Below the pieces are notes generated by a model that saw only the letters and a program-made list of their open reading frames with translations, did not search any database and had not been told where the DNA came from. 64,000 bases of DNA from Callorhinus ursinus (lineage: Eukaryota; Chordata; Mammalia; Carnivora; Otariidae): the NCBI RefSeq assembly GCF_003265705.1, contig NW_020313044.1, positions 1,879,223 through 1,943,222 on the forward strand. The letters run 5' to 3'. Each line of letters opens with the position of its first letter. Position 1 is the first letter of the stretch. The translations under genes were made by a program, and so were the position numbers. Shown in pieces: positions 54,222 through 64,000 of this stretch.

Positions 54222-54367
54222 GAGGTGCCCAGGGGGAAGGGCAGGGGGAAAGGGAGAGAGAATCCTGGAGCTGACCATGGACCCTTTGACAATCTTGAGA
54301 TCCTGAGATCACGACCTGAGCAGAAACCGAGTCAGGTACTTAACTGACTACGCCACCTAGACCGCCC
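54222..54367 (-). mobile_element. Very diverged SINE remnant
   Basis: Only GGGGGAAGGGCAGGGGGA, GAGATCACGACCTGAGC and CTGACTACGCCACC remain recognisable. Confidence 0.65.
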
Positions 54368-54489
54368 TTGAGAAAACATTTAATAGTGGAACCAGATAGC
54401 CCTTCTTCTCAAATGGCTGGAAGTTCGTGAAAATAGGGTAAATTCTTTTACTGAATATTCTTGTCCAGTAAATAGAAAGCAAATACTTT

Positions 54490-54689
54490 GGGGCACCTGG
54501 GTGGCTCAGTCGTTAAGCGTCTGCCTTTGGCTCAGGTCATGATCCCAGGGTCCTGGGATCGAGGCCTGCATCCGGCTCCCTGCTCAGCAGGAAGCCTGCT
54601 TATCGCTCTCCTACTCCCCCTGCTTTGTGTTCCCTCTCTCCTGTTTCTCTCTCTGTCAAATAAGTAAAATCTTAAAAAAAACCAAAAAA
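54490..54689 (+). mobile_element. CAN-SINE
   Basis: Forward full-length copy with a mixed A/C tail; no clear target duplication. Confidence 0.93.
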
Positions 54690-57600
54690 ATATTTTAATG
54701 TTTGGCTTGTAGTTTCCCCTTTTTCATGTTCATTTATGTTTAGGTAGTATTTGTCATAAGATTTCTTTGCAGGCTTTTCTTTTCAAGTTCTGGCTTTTGG
54801 ATTGGTATTCTATTTTAGGTAAGCTTTGATTATAGTGCAAGTGCATTGTCTTTGAGTGGAAGTAGGACTTTAATTGAGAGTACTCAATGTTGTTCAATAC
54901 TAAGTCTGAATTGTTACAAGAACCACCTTTTCTATAGAAAATATTTAGTCAGTTTTAGAGCAAAAAAGCAGTATTTATTGGTCTGCTAAAACAACAGAGT
55001 TAAAACTATTGAGTTTGTTAGCACCTGAATGATCTTAGTAGCTATAGTTTATTTGTGAGTATACTCTTTAATGGTCTTGTTACACAGATATCTTCTCAGC
55101 TTTTTTAAATGTTGAAAGCACAGAATTACTCAGATAAAACTGATGGTCTCTTAGGACATTATCATAAAAAAGGGATAGGCAATGAGGGTTTTTAATTGAT
55201 AATTAAGAGACATTCTCTTACTTTATATTTACTTTAATTTTTTAAGAGACATTCTTTTGTTTATCTCGGTAATTGTGTAGTACAATTGAGTACATAGGTG
55301 CCATTTTCCTTGGTACAGCTTGAATCACTTGTATATAGGGAGAAAAATAAATACACACATATATGGAGAGGTATTTGTGCACCTGTATATGTAAGTGTAT
55401 GTGTATATATGTCTGTGTATATGTATTTTATATATATGTGTATATATACATACATATACATATGTGGCAAGGCAATTTTAAGGAAAATAATGATGTATTT
55501 TATCCTTGACAAAAGGATATTGAGCACAAGCTGTCAGGTTCTCGAGGCATAATTTTCTCCCTGGCAACTGCCTAGAGTCAGATTGAAGGAGGTGAAAATT
55601 GGTCTCCTGTCCAGTGCAGATGTTGACAGCCTCAGACTGATGTATCCACATCTAATACAGGCAGCCTGGAAGATAGATGTTAAAAGGCAGATGTGATCAG
55701 GACAAAGCAACTGTCAAGAGACTTCCTTTGAGTAGGGTTTGAGAGGTAGACAGGAGACAGTGGAATCTGGTTTAGGTAGTTCATGATGTGAAGACTTGAA
55801 AGATAGCTTTGTGTGGGTATGTGAAAGATTGCATTTTAATTTGGTCTTGTTAGTGAGATTTTTAATCAGGTTGGAATCAGGTGCTTGATCTTCTATATGG
55901 GCTCTTTGATTTTTTCTCAGGAGAAAATTGACAAACAAGTATTCCTACCCTGGAATGTTGATTATGGGCTTCAAAAAGTGTTAATAATGATGCTCTGGAA
56001 GAGCAATAGCAGAGAAATATTTAACATTTTGACAAAGATTAAAGTTAAGTTAATTAGATTTTCAGATTACTGTGATCATTTTCTTCATTAAAGTTACCAA
56101 GAAATCAGCTGATTTTTCTCATATTCTTGTTTTGAGTTCTGGCTTCTTACTGTTATCCTGACTTTCCCCTTGCCATCTTGGTATATTTTGCATCCTGTGT
56201 TCTCCTATTATTGTTGTGGATGTCTCTTTTCATGTGATCCCCTGATGGCTGGGACTGGTTTTGGAAGTGCTCCCATTCCAGGTCTTTCCCTTCCCATGTT
56301 CCTGAGGTCTGTGATTAATTTAAAACTCGTTCATTATTGACCCCCATTCCTCCACTCCCACCATTTAATTCATTTTCTCTTGCTCTTCATTTAACTTAAG
56401 CAGGAAAAGTGAAATATAAATTCCAAAAAAATCATTAACTGGTTGTCTATCTGGGTGTTTTATGTCTTAAAGTTGTCTTTCTGACTTAAACTGTAAGTCT
56501 CTAGGGTGGAGGCTATATTTTCTTTGACTTGGGATGTGTCAAGCATGCTGTCTGCTTCTGGATCACTACCCTTATGTGAGCATATGCTGCTTTTGCAGAG
56601 ACTTGGTTTCTGGTATAGCCAGCTTGAAAGTGAGGAAAGGAGAAAGAAGTTATTAAATTCTAATGTTTCCTTTCATTTTGAAATTGTTACTCCTTTTTTT
56701 AAAATTCTGTGTTGTTAAATGTTTAATGGATAACACTAACCAACACAATAATACTTTTAAGTTACACTGGGTAATGGTATTGCCTTAATATATTTGTACA
56801 GGGTAGCTGAGGAAGTTATCTTAGGTATTAAAATTTTGACTTTGGCATGACTTCAACCATGATGTTGCAGTAACATGGTTTCTACTAGTTAATTTCTTAA
56901 GAAAGTGATTCCAAGTTGAAATGCATGTTATGCATTTATTTGAATGTGTAATCAGGAAGTAAGTGCCTCTCTTTGAAGTGTTTCTGAATAGCAGCAGGGC
57001 ACACTTGAATTAGTAAGGAAAATGAGAACATGAATATGTGTGGTACTCTATTTTAACTTTTTTTAAAAATCCATTTTGTCGCCTGGAAAAAGTAGAAATT
57101 TCAGAGCTCCTTTTTGTTATCCCCAGGGGATGAGAAAGGGTGAGTAGGTTGAGAGTTTTTCTAGGCACTCTCTGAGCTGATTCCGGGGGGCTTATAGTAG
57201 TTATATAACATGATATGAAATGTTTATTTCCTGGGTTGATCTTCAAAAGATGAACCGTTTTGTGTATTAAAAATGGCTCCCCAGGAAAGTTCTATTAAAG
57301 CATCTGTTAGGAATTCTTTGAATCATTGTCAGTTTTTCTCTAATTGTGGAAGCATTATCTAGAGGTCTCTGATTTTTGCCAGATATCCCCCAGTGATGAA
57401 TGGAAAGGTGAAAGAGGATTAAGTGTTCATCCCCATGTCACAGGGTATGGTGATACCTACAGGTGATACATACATACAGGTTATGTCTGATACATACTAC
57501 CATTTGGTTCGTTCCCATAAGGACTATGTAATGAAATCTGTCGTTCTTTGCAATGGTATTGCCAGTTCATCTTCATTCACAAATAAGGAAAATATTTTAT

Positions 57601-57988
57601 TACTGGGTCATGGAAAATGAATTAAAAAATTTGGGGACTGGGGGGAGTGGGGCAGGTTGAGAAATGGGTGTTAATTCTTGATTATCTTGAAGCTAGCAAA
57701 TAATTTTATGAAGCCTTGGTTCTGTCAGTTTATTATTTTATAAAAATAAAATTAGTGGAATAATAAAGAAATAACAGTTAAATCACTTTTTTGGTGAGAT
57801 CCATTAATCAGATATATTTAAGAGAATTTGGTATAAAGTAGGCCTATCATTGGACCTAGAGTATTGAAAAAGTAACTTTCAAGAATTAGGAATCCCATGG
57901 TAAGGGACTTTTAGCTATTCAAATTCAGGGTTGGGTGTTTTTTACTTTTCTCTGTAAAAATGCCAAACTATCAAGTGGAGGGTGATTT
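54690..57988. other. Intron 3: longest SINE-free stretch, no exon
   Basis: About 3.3 kb with no recognised SINE or coding exon. It holds a TA/TG microsatellite (about 55350-55465). Patches at 55560-55860 and 56120-56500 look like degraded LINE. CTNNA1 exon 4 is not here. Confidence 0.45.
55350..55465. repeat. TA/TG-rich microsatellite region
   Basis: Irregular TATG, TGTATATA and ACATACATATA units. Confidence 0.85.
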
Positions 57989-58004
57989 ATAACAGACTTA
58001 CTTG

Positions 58005-58404
58005 GGGCACCTGGGTGGCTCAGTCGTTAAGCATCTGCCTTCGGCTCAGGTCGTGATCCTGGGGTCCTGGGATCGAGCCCCATGTCGGGTTCCCTGCTTG
58101 GCGGGAAGCCAGCTTCTCCCTCTCCCATTCCCCCTGCTTGTGTTCCCTCTCTTGCTGGCTCTCTCTGTCAAATAAATAAATAAAAATCTTTTTTTTTTTA
58201 AATATTTTATTTATTTATTCATGAGGGACAGAGGGAGAGAGAGAGGGAGAGAATCAGAGGGAGAAGCAGGCTCCCAAGGAGCAGGGAGCCCGATGCGGGA
58301 CTCGATCCCAGGACCCTGGGATCATGACCTGAGCCGAAGGCAGACGCTTAACGACTGAGCCACCCAGGCACGCAATAAATAAAAATCTTAAAAAAAAAAA
58401 AAAA
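58005..58404 (+). mobile_element. CAN-SINE whose A tail was split by another SINE
   Basis: The outer duplication ATAACAGACTTACTTG (57989-58004 and 58405-58420) brackets everything. The body is 58005-58190 and the rest of its tail is 58374-58404. Confidence 0.97.
58191..58373 (-). mobile_element. CAN-SINE nested in the tail of another
   Basis: The inner duplication AATAAATAAAAATCTT (58175-58190 and 58374-58389) is the host SINE's own tail. Confidence 0.97.
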
Positions 58405-58517
58405 ATAACAGACTTACTTGTGATGTTGGTTGCTTGCCTTCCCACCCCCCCATCTCCTCTGGTTACTTCTTGGGTAGAATTAAAACTTTTTTTTTAAAAC
58501 TAATTTTCTTCAGCAAC

Positions 58518-58714
58518 TTTTTTTTTTTTAAAGATTTTATTTATTTGACAGAGAGAGACACAGTGAGAGAGGGAACACAAGCAGGGGGAGTGGGAGAGGG
58601 AGAAGCAGGCTCCTCAATGAGCAGGGAGCCCGATGCAGGGCTCCATCCCAGGACCCTGGGATCATGACCTGAGCCGAAGGCAGGCGCTTAACGACTGAGC
58701 CACGCAGGCGCCCC
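58518..58714 (-). mobile_element. CAN-SINE
   Basis: Target CAGYRACTKTTTT near 58511 and 58715, imperfect. Full body with CACGCAGGCGCCCC head. Confidence 0.93.
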
Positions 58715-59165
58715 CAGTGACTGTTTTTAATAAAGCAAAAAGAAGAAAATAAAAATCAGCTATAATTTTGCTATCCAGAGATGAAACCAATGGTTAAAAT
58801 TTTGGTTGTAGACCCTTAAACTTTGTTTTCTATGAATAATATACTTATGTGGGTAGAAATATGTTGTGTTCGATAGTCATTTATTTTTTTTTACTTAGTT
58901 CAGGATCCATTAAGTACTCTGATACAACATAATATTTAATGACTGCGTTATCCTCTATAGAGTAATATGATTTAAGAAGGTTATTTTGAATCAGAAACCT
59001 AAAGACTTCTCTTAAATATTTTTGTGGCCAAAGTTTTATTCTCTTTTCAAAAGTTTAAAAGGGATATGGTAAATAGAACAGTTTTTTTATTTTGAAGACT
59101 GAAGGCTGCCATTGTTGACAAGTATAGTATGAGATAGTTGATTGAAAAGAAAAATAATTGAGGTA
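58715..59165. repeat. Old L1 3'-like sequence
   Basis: GATGAAACCAATGGTTAAAA, TTTTGGTTGTAGACCCTTAA and GATCCATTAAGTACTCTG resemble old L1 tails. Rest unassigned. Confidence 0.45.
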
Positions 59166-59182
59166 TTTAAAATCATTTTGAG

Positions 59183-59361
59183 GGGCGCCTGGGTGGCTCA
59201 GTTGGTTAAATGACTGCCTTCAGCTCAGGTCATGATCTCAGGGTCCTGGGATCGAGTCCCGCATCGGGCTCCCCGCTCGGCGGGAGGCCTGCTTCTTCCT
59301 CTCTCACTTCCCCTGCTTATGTTCCCTCTCTCGCTCTCTGTCAAATAAATTAAAAAAAAAA
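59183..59361 (+). mobile_element. CAN-SINE
   Basis: Perfect 17-bp duplication TTTAAAATCATTTTGAG at 59166-59182 and 59362-59378. Confidence 0.97.
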
Positions 59362-59378
59362 TTTAAAATCATTTTGAG

Positions 59379-59808
59379 GTAGAGATCAAAATGAGTTGAG
59401 CCAAGGCCATTTGGGAAATCAGTGGAAGAGGGGGAATCAGAATTCCACATATGGCCTTGAAATTGATCCTGAAATGAATAAGGAATTTGAACATGTTTGA
59501 GATGGTTAATGGTTTTCAGCTCTTCTGGAAGCTTCTGTCATTTTGACATAGGCTGTGTTTGTGGTCCTGTAAAGCATATTGAGGTGAATGTCTTAAAATC
59601 TTTCTCTGTATTTGGTGGTTGATAACAGTGTGCTCTCATAAAATATTCCTTTTAAGAAATACCTACTTAAGGTCTGTATAATAGTTGAATTCCTGCAGCA
59701 ACTAAACAAAAATAATGAGATTGGGGCTACAGATGGCCCCTTATTTTATCAGTTGGCTTTCCCATATTTTAGGTAAGCTTCTTAAGACAGCTGATTTCAC
59801 AAACTTTT
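59379..59808. other. Intron 3: no gene seen
   Basis: Reverse L2-like phrases (GAACATGTTTGAGATGG) but mostly unassigned. Confidence 0.35.
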
Positions 59809-59817
59809 ATATTTTCT

Positions 59818-59952
59818 TTTTTTTTTTAAAGATTTTATTTATTCATGAAAGAGAGAGAGAGAGAGAGGCAAGAGGGAGAAGCAGGCTCCCAAGGAGCAGG
59901 GAGCCCGACGCGGGACTCGATCCCAGGACCCTGGGACCATGACCTGAGCCGA
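59818..59952 (-). mobile_element. CAN-SINE, head missing
   Basis: A 5'-truncated reverse copy ending at GACCTGAGCCGA, with ATATTTTCT on both sides, so it was truncated at insertion. Confidence 0.9.
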
Positions 59953-60110
59953 CATATTTTCTACTGTATGCTAATTTTACTTTTTTCTTTTACAGTGGCA
60001 CTTAGTAGCTGTGGGTTTTTTATACCTTGGAAAAAAGAAATGTTGTATATAGACTTTTTGAGTGCTTTAGGTTATTCCTTTCTTGGAAACCTTAAGTTTT
60101 ATGTATCACG

Positions 60111-60305
60111 GGCACCCATGTGGCTCAGTCGTGAAGCGTCTGCCTTTGGCTCAGGTCATGATCCCAGGGTCCTGGGATCGAGCCCCGCATCGGGTTCCCT
60201 GCTCAGCGGGAAGCCTGCTTCTCCCTCTCCCACTCCCCCTGCTTGTGTTCCCTCTCTCGCTGTCTCTCTCTGTCACATAAATAAATAAAATCTTAAAAAA
60301 AAAAA
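60111..60305 (+). mobile_element. CAN-SINE
   Basis: Target TATGTATCAC at about 60100-60109 and 60310-60319. The body is close to consensus. Confidence 0.95.
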
Positions 60306-60390
60306 GTTATATGTATCACAGACATGAATTAAAGATAGTTTGCATTTTTTGATCATTTAAAAACTTTTTTTCTTTAAAACTGCGTATGTT

Positions 60391-60499
60391 CAGGGACATC
60401 TGGCTGGCTCAGTTGGAAGAGCATGTGACTCTTGATACTTGGGGTCATGAGTTCAAGTCCCACTTTGGGTGTAGAGATTACTAAAAGAATAAACTTCTT
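60391..60499 (+). mobile_element. Older short tRNA-derived SINE
   Basis: GGCTGGCTCAGTTGGAAGAG, CTTGATACTTGGGGTCATG and GTTCAAGTCCCACTTTGG: same short type as at 4479 and 60899. Confidence 0.85.
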
Positions 60500-60511
60500 A
60501 AAGTATGTATG

Positions 60512-60699
60512 GGGGCGCCTGGGTGGCTCAGTTGGTTGGGCGACTGCCTTCGGCTCAGGTCATGATCCTGGAGTCCCGGGATTGAGTCCTGCATCGGGCT
60601 CCCTGCTCAGCGGGGAGTCTGCTTCTCCCTCTGACCCTCCCCCCTCTCATGTGCTCTCTCTCTCAAATAAATAAATAAAATCTTTAAAAAAAAATTAAA
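60512..60699 (+). mobile_element. CAN-SINE beside the older SINE
   Basis: Perfect duplication AAAGTATGTATG at 60500-60511 and 60700-60711, placed at the end of the older SINE. Confidence 0.97.
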
Positions 60700-60729
60700 A
60701 AAGTATGTATGTTCATTATAGAAAGTTTA

Positions 60730-60731
60730 AA

Positions 60732-60759
<28 letters not shown>
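60730..60759. repeat. (CA)n microsatellite
   Basis: About 14 CA units. Confidence 0.97.
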
Positions 60760-60763
<4 letters not shown>

Positions 60764-60898
60764 CAGAAGATAATCTACAATCCTGCTGTACCACTTTGTG
60801 ATGTACCACCTCTGTTAATGTTTTTGTGTATGTTGATGTAGTCTTGTCCCATTCCATTCTCATGTTATAAGCACATTGTGATTTCCATTTTCTTTTTT

Positions 60899-61016
60899 AA
60901 AATTATTTTCGTAAAGTTTGTTTTTAAAGTAATCTATACACCCAACATGGGGCTCAAACTCATAACCCTGGGAACTAGAGTCACATGCTCTTCTGACTGA
61001 GTCAACCGGGTGCCCC
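60899..61016 (-). mobile_element. Older short tRNA-derived SINE, reverse
   Basis: AAAGTAATCTATACACCCAA, GGGGCTCAAACTCATAACCC and GACTGAGTCAACC. TGTGATTTCMATTTT is repeated on both sides. Confidence 0.85.
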
Positions 61017-61069
61017 TGTGATTTCATTTTTCATTGTGCAGTACAGATTGTTATATATCAGCTATTTAA

Positions 61070-61254
61070 TTTTTTTTTTAAGATTTTATTTGAGAGAGAG
61101 AAAGTAAGATAGTGAGCAAACTCAGAGAGGTCAGAGGGAGAAACAGACTCTCTGCTGGGCAGGGAGCCTGATGTGGGACTCGATTCTGGGACTCCCGGAT
61201 CGTGACCTGAGCTGAAGGCAGTCGCTTAACCGACTGAGCCATCCAGGCGCCCCT
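61070..61254 (-). mobile_element. CAN-SINE
   Basis: Target ATATSAGCTATTTAA at 61055-61069 and 61255-61269, one mismatch. Confidence 0.97.
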
Positions 61255-61269
61255 ATATGAGCTATTTAA

Positions 61270-61672
61270 AGTAGAAATATAAAAATTTTCTCCATTAATA
61301 AAGGGACCTGACATCAGCATTTCATGTAATTTATAGGAGGTAAGCCATGCTTCTCTGCTGGGTTGGCTTGTCTTTTTCTAGACTTCAAGTAGAAAAGGTT
61401 CTGGCTGAGGAGCATATTAGACTTACCCTTAGTGTTATTTTAGGGAAGATACAACTTTGCTCCTTATCTGTTGGGTCTCTTGGAGGACTTTTGAAGGCTT
61501 TGGGATGTTTATATACCTGGATTTCTGAGGACCTGAGACCCTTTGCAATGGCATTGTGGTTGGGAGCTGTTCTTGTAGTATGGCATGAGTTTTCTGGGAT
61601 GTGAAGTTGTAAATGGGTTAGGTGAAGGAGATAACCAGTTCCTAAAAACTGGAAGGAACCTCTGATTGGCTT
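61270..61672. other. Intron 3: no exon accepted
   Basis: Unassigned. An 85-codon frame (61347-61604, +) is open, but no homology or splice framework supports it. Confidence 0.4.
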
Positions 61673-61687
61673 AATTTCTTTTTTTTT

Positions 61688-61899
61688 TATTTTTTATTTT
61701 ATTTTTTTAAAGATTTTATTTATTTATTTGAGAGAGAGAGAGAGAATGAGAGACAGAGAGCATGAGAGGGAAGAGGGTCAGAGGTAGAAGCAGACTCCCT
61801 GCCGAGCAGGGAGCCCGATGTGGGACTCGATCCCGGGACTCCAGGACCATGACCCGAGCCGAAGGCAGTCGCTCAACCAACTGAGCCACCCAGGCACCC
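61688..61899 (-). mobile_element. CAN-SINE
   Basis: Duplication AATTTCTTTTTTTT at about 61673 and 61900; extended T-rich tail. Confidence 0.95.
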
Positions 61900-61914
61900 A
61901 ATTTCTTTTTTTTT

Positions 61915-62210
61915 TTAAACAGATGGAAAAACTAAGGTGCAATAAGAGGAACAAAATCACACTTTGTAGCCATTACCACAAAAGGACCAGTTTTTTCTAC
62001 CATCTGCACTATGGAGCTTGAAGTGAGGGAGTGCCCCCTATATATTGCTTCATATTATAAGTCAAAAGTTAATTTTCTTTTATCCTGTAGGAAACTTGCT
62101 AGCATAATTTTATTTCTAAAAATGTAAGAAACAGTTGGTGTGTGAGCAGTGATCATGTTCCAGATAGGTTAAATAATTGGAGAAAGTAGATGGGAAAGTG
62201 GAAGGGACAC
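61915..62210. other. Intron 3 spacer
   Basis: Unassigned AT-rich sequence. Confidence 0.35.
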
Positions 62211-62214
62211 AGAA

Positions 62215-62395
62215 GTATTTGTTGAGCTCTGCATTCATTACCTCTGTTTTCAAAACAACCCAGTGCACTGAGATACGGTATTCTCCATTTTACAGAAGAC
62301 TAAACAGGTAGACATGAAGCAACCCAAATTCACACAGGTGCCAAGTAGCAAAGTTGGGATTCAAGCCCAGTTCCAACGCCTTGTTTGATCTATAC
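62215..62395 (-). repeat. MIR SINE, reverse
   Basis: CATTTTACAGAAGACTAAAC, GCAACCCAAATTCACACAG and GTTGGGATTCAAGCCCAG are the reverse MIR core. Confidence 0.85.
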
Positions 62396-63053
62396 CATAT
62401 GGTATTCTGGGAGAATAGAGTGTATTCATTAACATCACTTTGTAACCTTCTGTATTTTAAAGGAGAGCAACATAACAGAGTATCTCATTTACTGCTCTCC
62501 AAAGAAGAAAAACCAATCCTTTCTTTCTATTTTTTGTCTCTCTCTCCTACACCCTGCTACCCCACACTGTTTACAAGCATATTCTTTTCCTGTAATTTTA
62601 TAAAAAGTTGGATTGCATTCAAGGGAGTTCGCTTAAGTTATTTGATGCTTCCGAAAGGCCTTGATCTTGTCCCGTTCTAATGTAGAATTGTCGGGCTTTT
62701 GGTTTATTTCCTTTACAATTGCCCCTTGTCCTTGTTTTGAACTCCAGAATAGCTTAACTTCTATCCCCAGCTTAGTTGGGGGAAAACACCAGGGAATGGG
62801 CATGTTGTCAGTTCTGATTTCATGGCAGATAGAACAGTACTAGGGGTTCTCTTAAATTTCATCTCTTTCATATCCTAGTAAATACCTCCTGCAGTGTGGA
62901 GTTGATTGGAGACAATTGGGACAAGGCCAGAGGACCCAGTTACATTTTCAGCCTTTACTGCTGACCGTGTGACTTTGGACAGATTGCCTGTCTGCTGCAG
63001 TTTTCTCAGTTTGCCTTGTGTGCGGAAAGAAGACTTTTGTTAACTCTTAAAAA
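62396..63053. other. Intron 3: no gene seen
   Basis: Unassigned. CTGCTGACCGTGTGACTTTG near 62958 is a MIR-core-like scrap. Confidence 0.4.
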
Positions 63054-63065
63054 GTGTGCTCTGTT

Positions 63066-63261
63066 GGGGCGCCTGGGTGGCTCAGTGGGTTCAGTGTCCA
63101 CCTTCAACTCAGGTCATGATCCCAGGGTCCTGGGGTTGAGTCCCACGTTGGGCTCCCTGCTCATCTGGGAACCTGCTTCTTCCTCTGTCTGCCGCTCCTC
63201 CTGCTTGTGCTCTTTCTCTCTCTCTGTTAAATAAAAAAACAAAATCTTAAAAAAAAAAAAG
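63066..63261 (+). mobile_element. CAN-SINE
   Basis: Target GTRTGCTCTGTW at 63054-63065 and 63262-63273. Confidence 0.95.
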
Positions 63262-63273
63262 GTATGCTCTGTA

Positions 63274-64000
63274 AACTAAACAGTTATATTTTATTATTCT
63301 TAAAGAATTCTTGATTCTTTTTATTTTTTTAAAATTTAATAAACATTTCATATCAGTCTTAGTGTCATGTTCCTTTTAGAGAGATGACCATTCAGCAGAG
63401 CCTGAGGACCTTGTTTTTAGCTAGTGGCTTATTTACATATTTGTTCATAGTTCTGTGAGTAGAGAAAATGTGAGGGTTTTATTCCACCACACAGTATATT
63501 TCTGATGTATATTTTTATTACTAATACTGTTAGCTGTGAAGTTAAAGATTTGTCATGGCTTTGAGCTAAAAGAGATTAAGGCAGATGTATATGTACTTAA
63601 TTTGCTTTCTTCTTTCCACTTATTTGTTGTCATTTTGCCTGATTTTAGTCTGTAATTATAGGCTAGCTGTAGAAGGCTTGAGGCTATTGAAGAGGAACTT
63701 GTGTGGGAGTGAGAATTTAGGAGGAGGAGGTTTTTGTGAAAGATTAGAGTTGGTGAAAACTTGGGGGATTAATACAGTGAGGATAAGTGATTAAAATTAT
63801 ATTTAAAATTATCTACAAGATCTGTCCATTTGAATGTAAGCTAATTATTAAAGAATTTTGATTCATTTTAGACGGACTATAATTTTAAGAATCTACTTTA
63901 AGTTCATCCTATTTGGCCTAATCTGGGCCTTTTCTTCTACCTACAATTTTATTTACCCCAGGTTAACTCTTTTTCATTTCCAGTAGCAGCTGATTTCGAG
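63274..64000. other. CTNNA1 intron 3, right edge: no exon
   Basis: AT-rich unassigned sequence to the window end. Confidence 0.45.

Larger units (their letters stand above)
13045..64000 (+). other. CTNNA1: CTNNA1 transcription unit, 5' part (runs off right edge)
   Basis: This is the extent of the gene inside the window: exon 1, intron 1 of about 29.5 kb (13142-42657), exon 2, intron 2 of about 1.5 kb (42765-44260), exon 3, and at least 19.5 kb of intron 3. No exon 4 sequence (expected to begin by completing Gly-101 and continuing Asp-Leu-Met-Lys) was found up to base 64000. Both introns visible in full use GT-AG ends. The long first intron with a CpG island at its left end is typical for the gene in mammals. 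Everything else inside it is repeat, pseudogene or unrecognised intron sequence. Confidence 0.9.

Noticed and set aside
61347..61604. 85-codon + frame in intron 3
   Set aside because: Methionine-started and open, but with no recognised domain, no flanking splice or promoter support, and length within chance expectation.
2132..63261. tRNA genes (many tRNA-like heads)
   Set aside because: The GGCTCAG...GGTTCGA-type boxes belong to SINE heads followed by SINE bodies and A tails. None has a complete, isolated cloverleaf.
1..64000. CRISPR arrays, operons, phage or bacterial mobile systems
   Set aside because: The regular repeats are dispersed retroelements with target duplications, and the gene structure is spliced and vertebrate.
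44457..64000. CTNNA1 exon 4
   Set aside because: No sequence completing Gly-101 and continuing the expected Asp-Leu-Met-Lys run was found after a valid acceptor.

Overview
The window is nuclear DNA from a carnivoran mammal. The best evidence is about sixty copies of a tRNA-Lys-derived carnivore SINE (CAN-SINE: conserved tRNA-like head, CT-rich middle, AATAAA-rich A tail) on both strands. The subtypes look most like those of arctoid caniforms (bears, seals, mustelids), but the species cannot be fixed from this sequence. CpG depletion, spliced exons, a processed pseudogene, L1, L2, MIR, hAT and LTR remnants, and two runs of N all fit a vertebrate draft assembly. There are no bacterial, phage or CRISPR features.

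One protein-coding gene is recognised: the 5' part of CTNNA1 (alpha-E-catenin) on the + strand. A TATA-less CpG-island promoter lies at about 12600-13735. A non-coding first exon ends at the donor after 13141. Coding exon 2 (42658-42764) carries the start codon, and coding exon 3 (44261-44456) follows. Together they encode residues 1-100 plus the first base of codon 101. Intron 3 runs off the right edge, so the rest of the roughly 906-residue protein is outside the window. The product is the adherens-junction protein that links beta-catenin and cadherin to actin. The part encoded here is the beginning of the N-terminal beta-catenin-binding and dimerisation domain.

Layout: 1-12600 is repeat-rich sequence upstream of CTNNA1 (L2, MIR, MER5A, a MaLR LTR, L1 tail, many SINEs). 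12600-13735 is the promoter island. 13142-42657 is intron 1, holding L1 and L2 debris, two ERV LTRs with intact 4-bp target duplications (28957-29346 and 29952-30388), a 100-N gap inside a probable retrocopy, and an antisense processed pseudogene of VDAC3 (37315-38614) with a 10-bp target duplication. 42765-44260 is intron 2. 44457-64000 is part of intron 3, with MLT1-type LTRs, a 5'-truncated L1 with a 13-bp target duplication (47341-48601) and more SINEs.

No new biological system was found. The points most worth checking are the nested retroelement histories (including two target sites hit twice), inverted SINE pairs in transcribed introns, a G-quadruplex-prone promoter block, an Ala-to-Ser change at residue 3 relative to the remembered human protein, several short local duplications, and two assembly gaps, one of which has identical 47-bp flanks.
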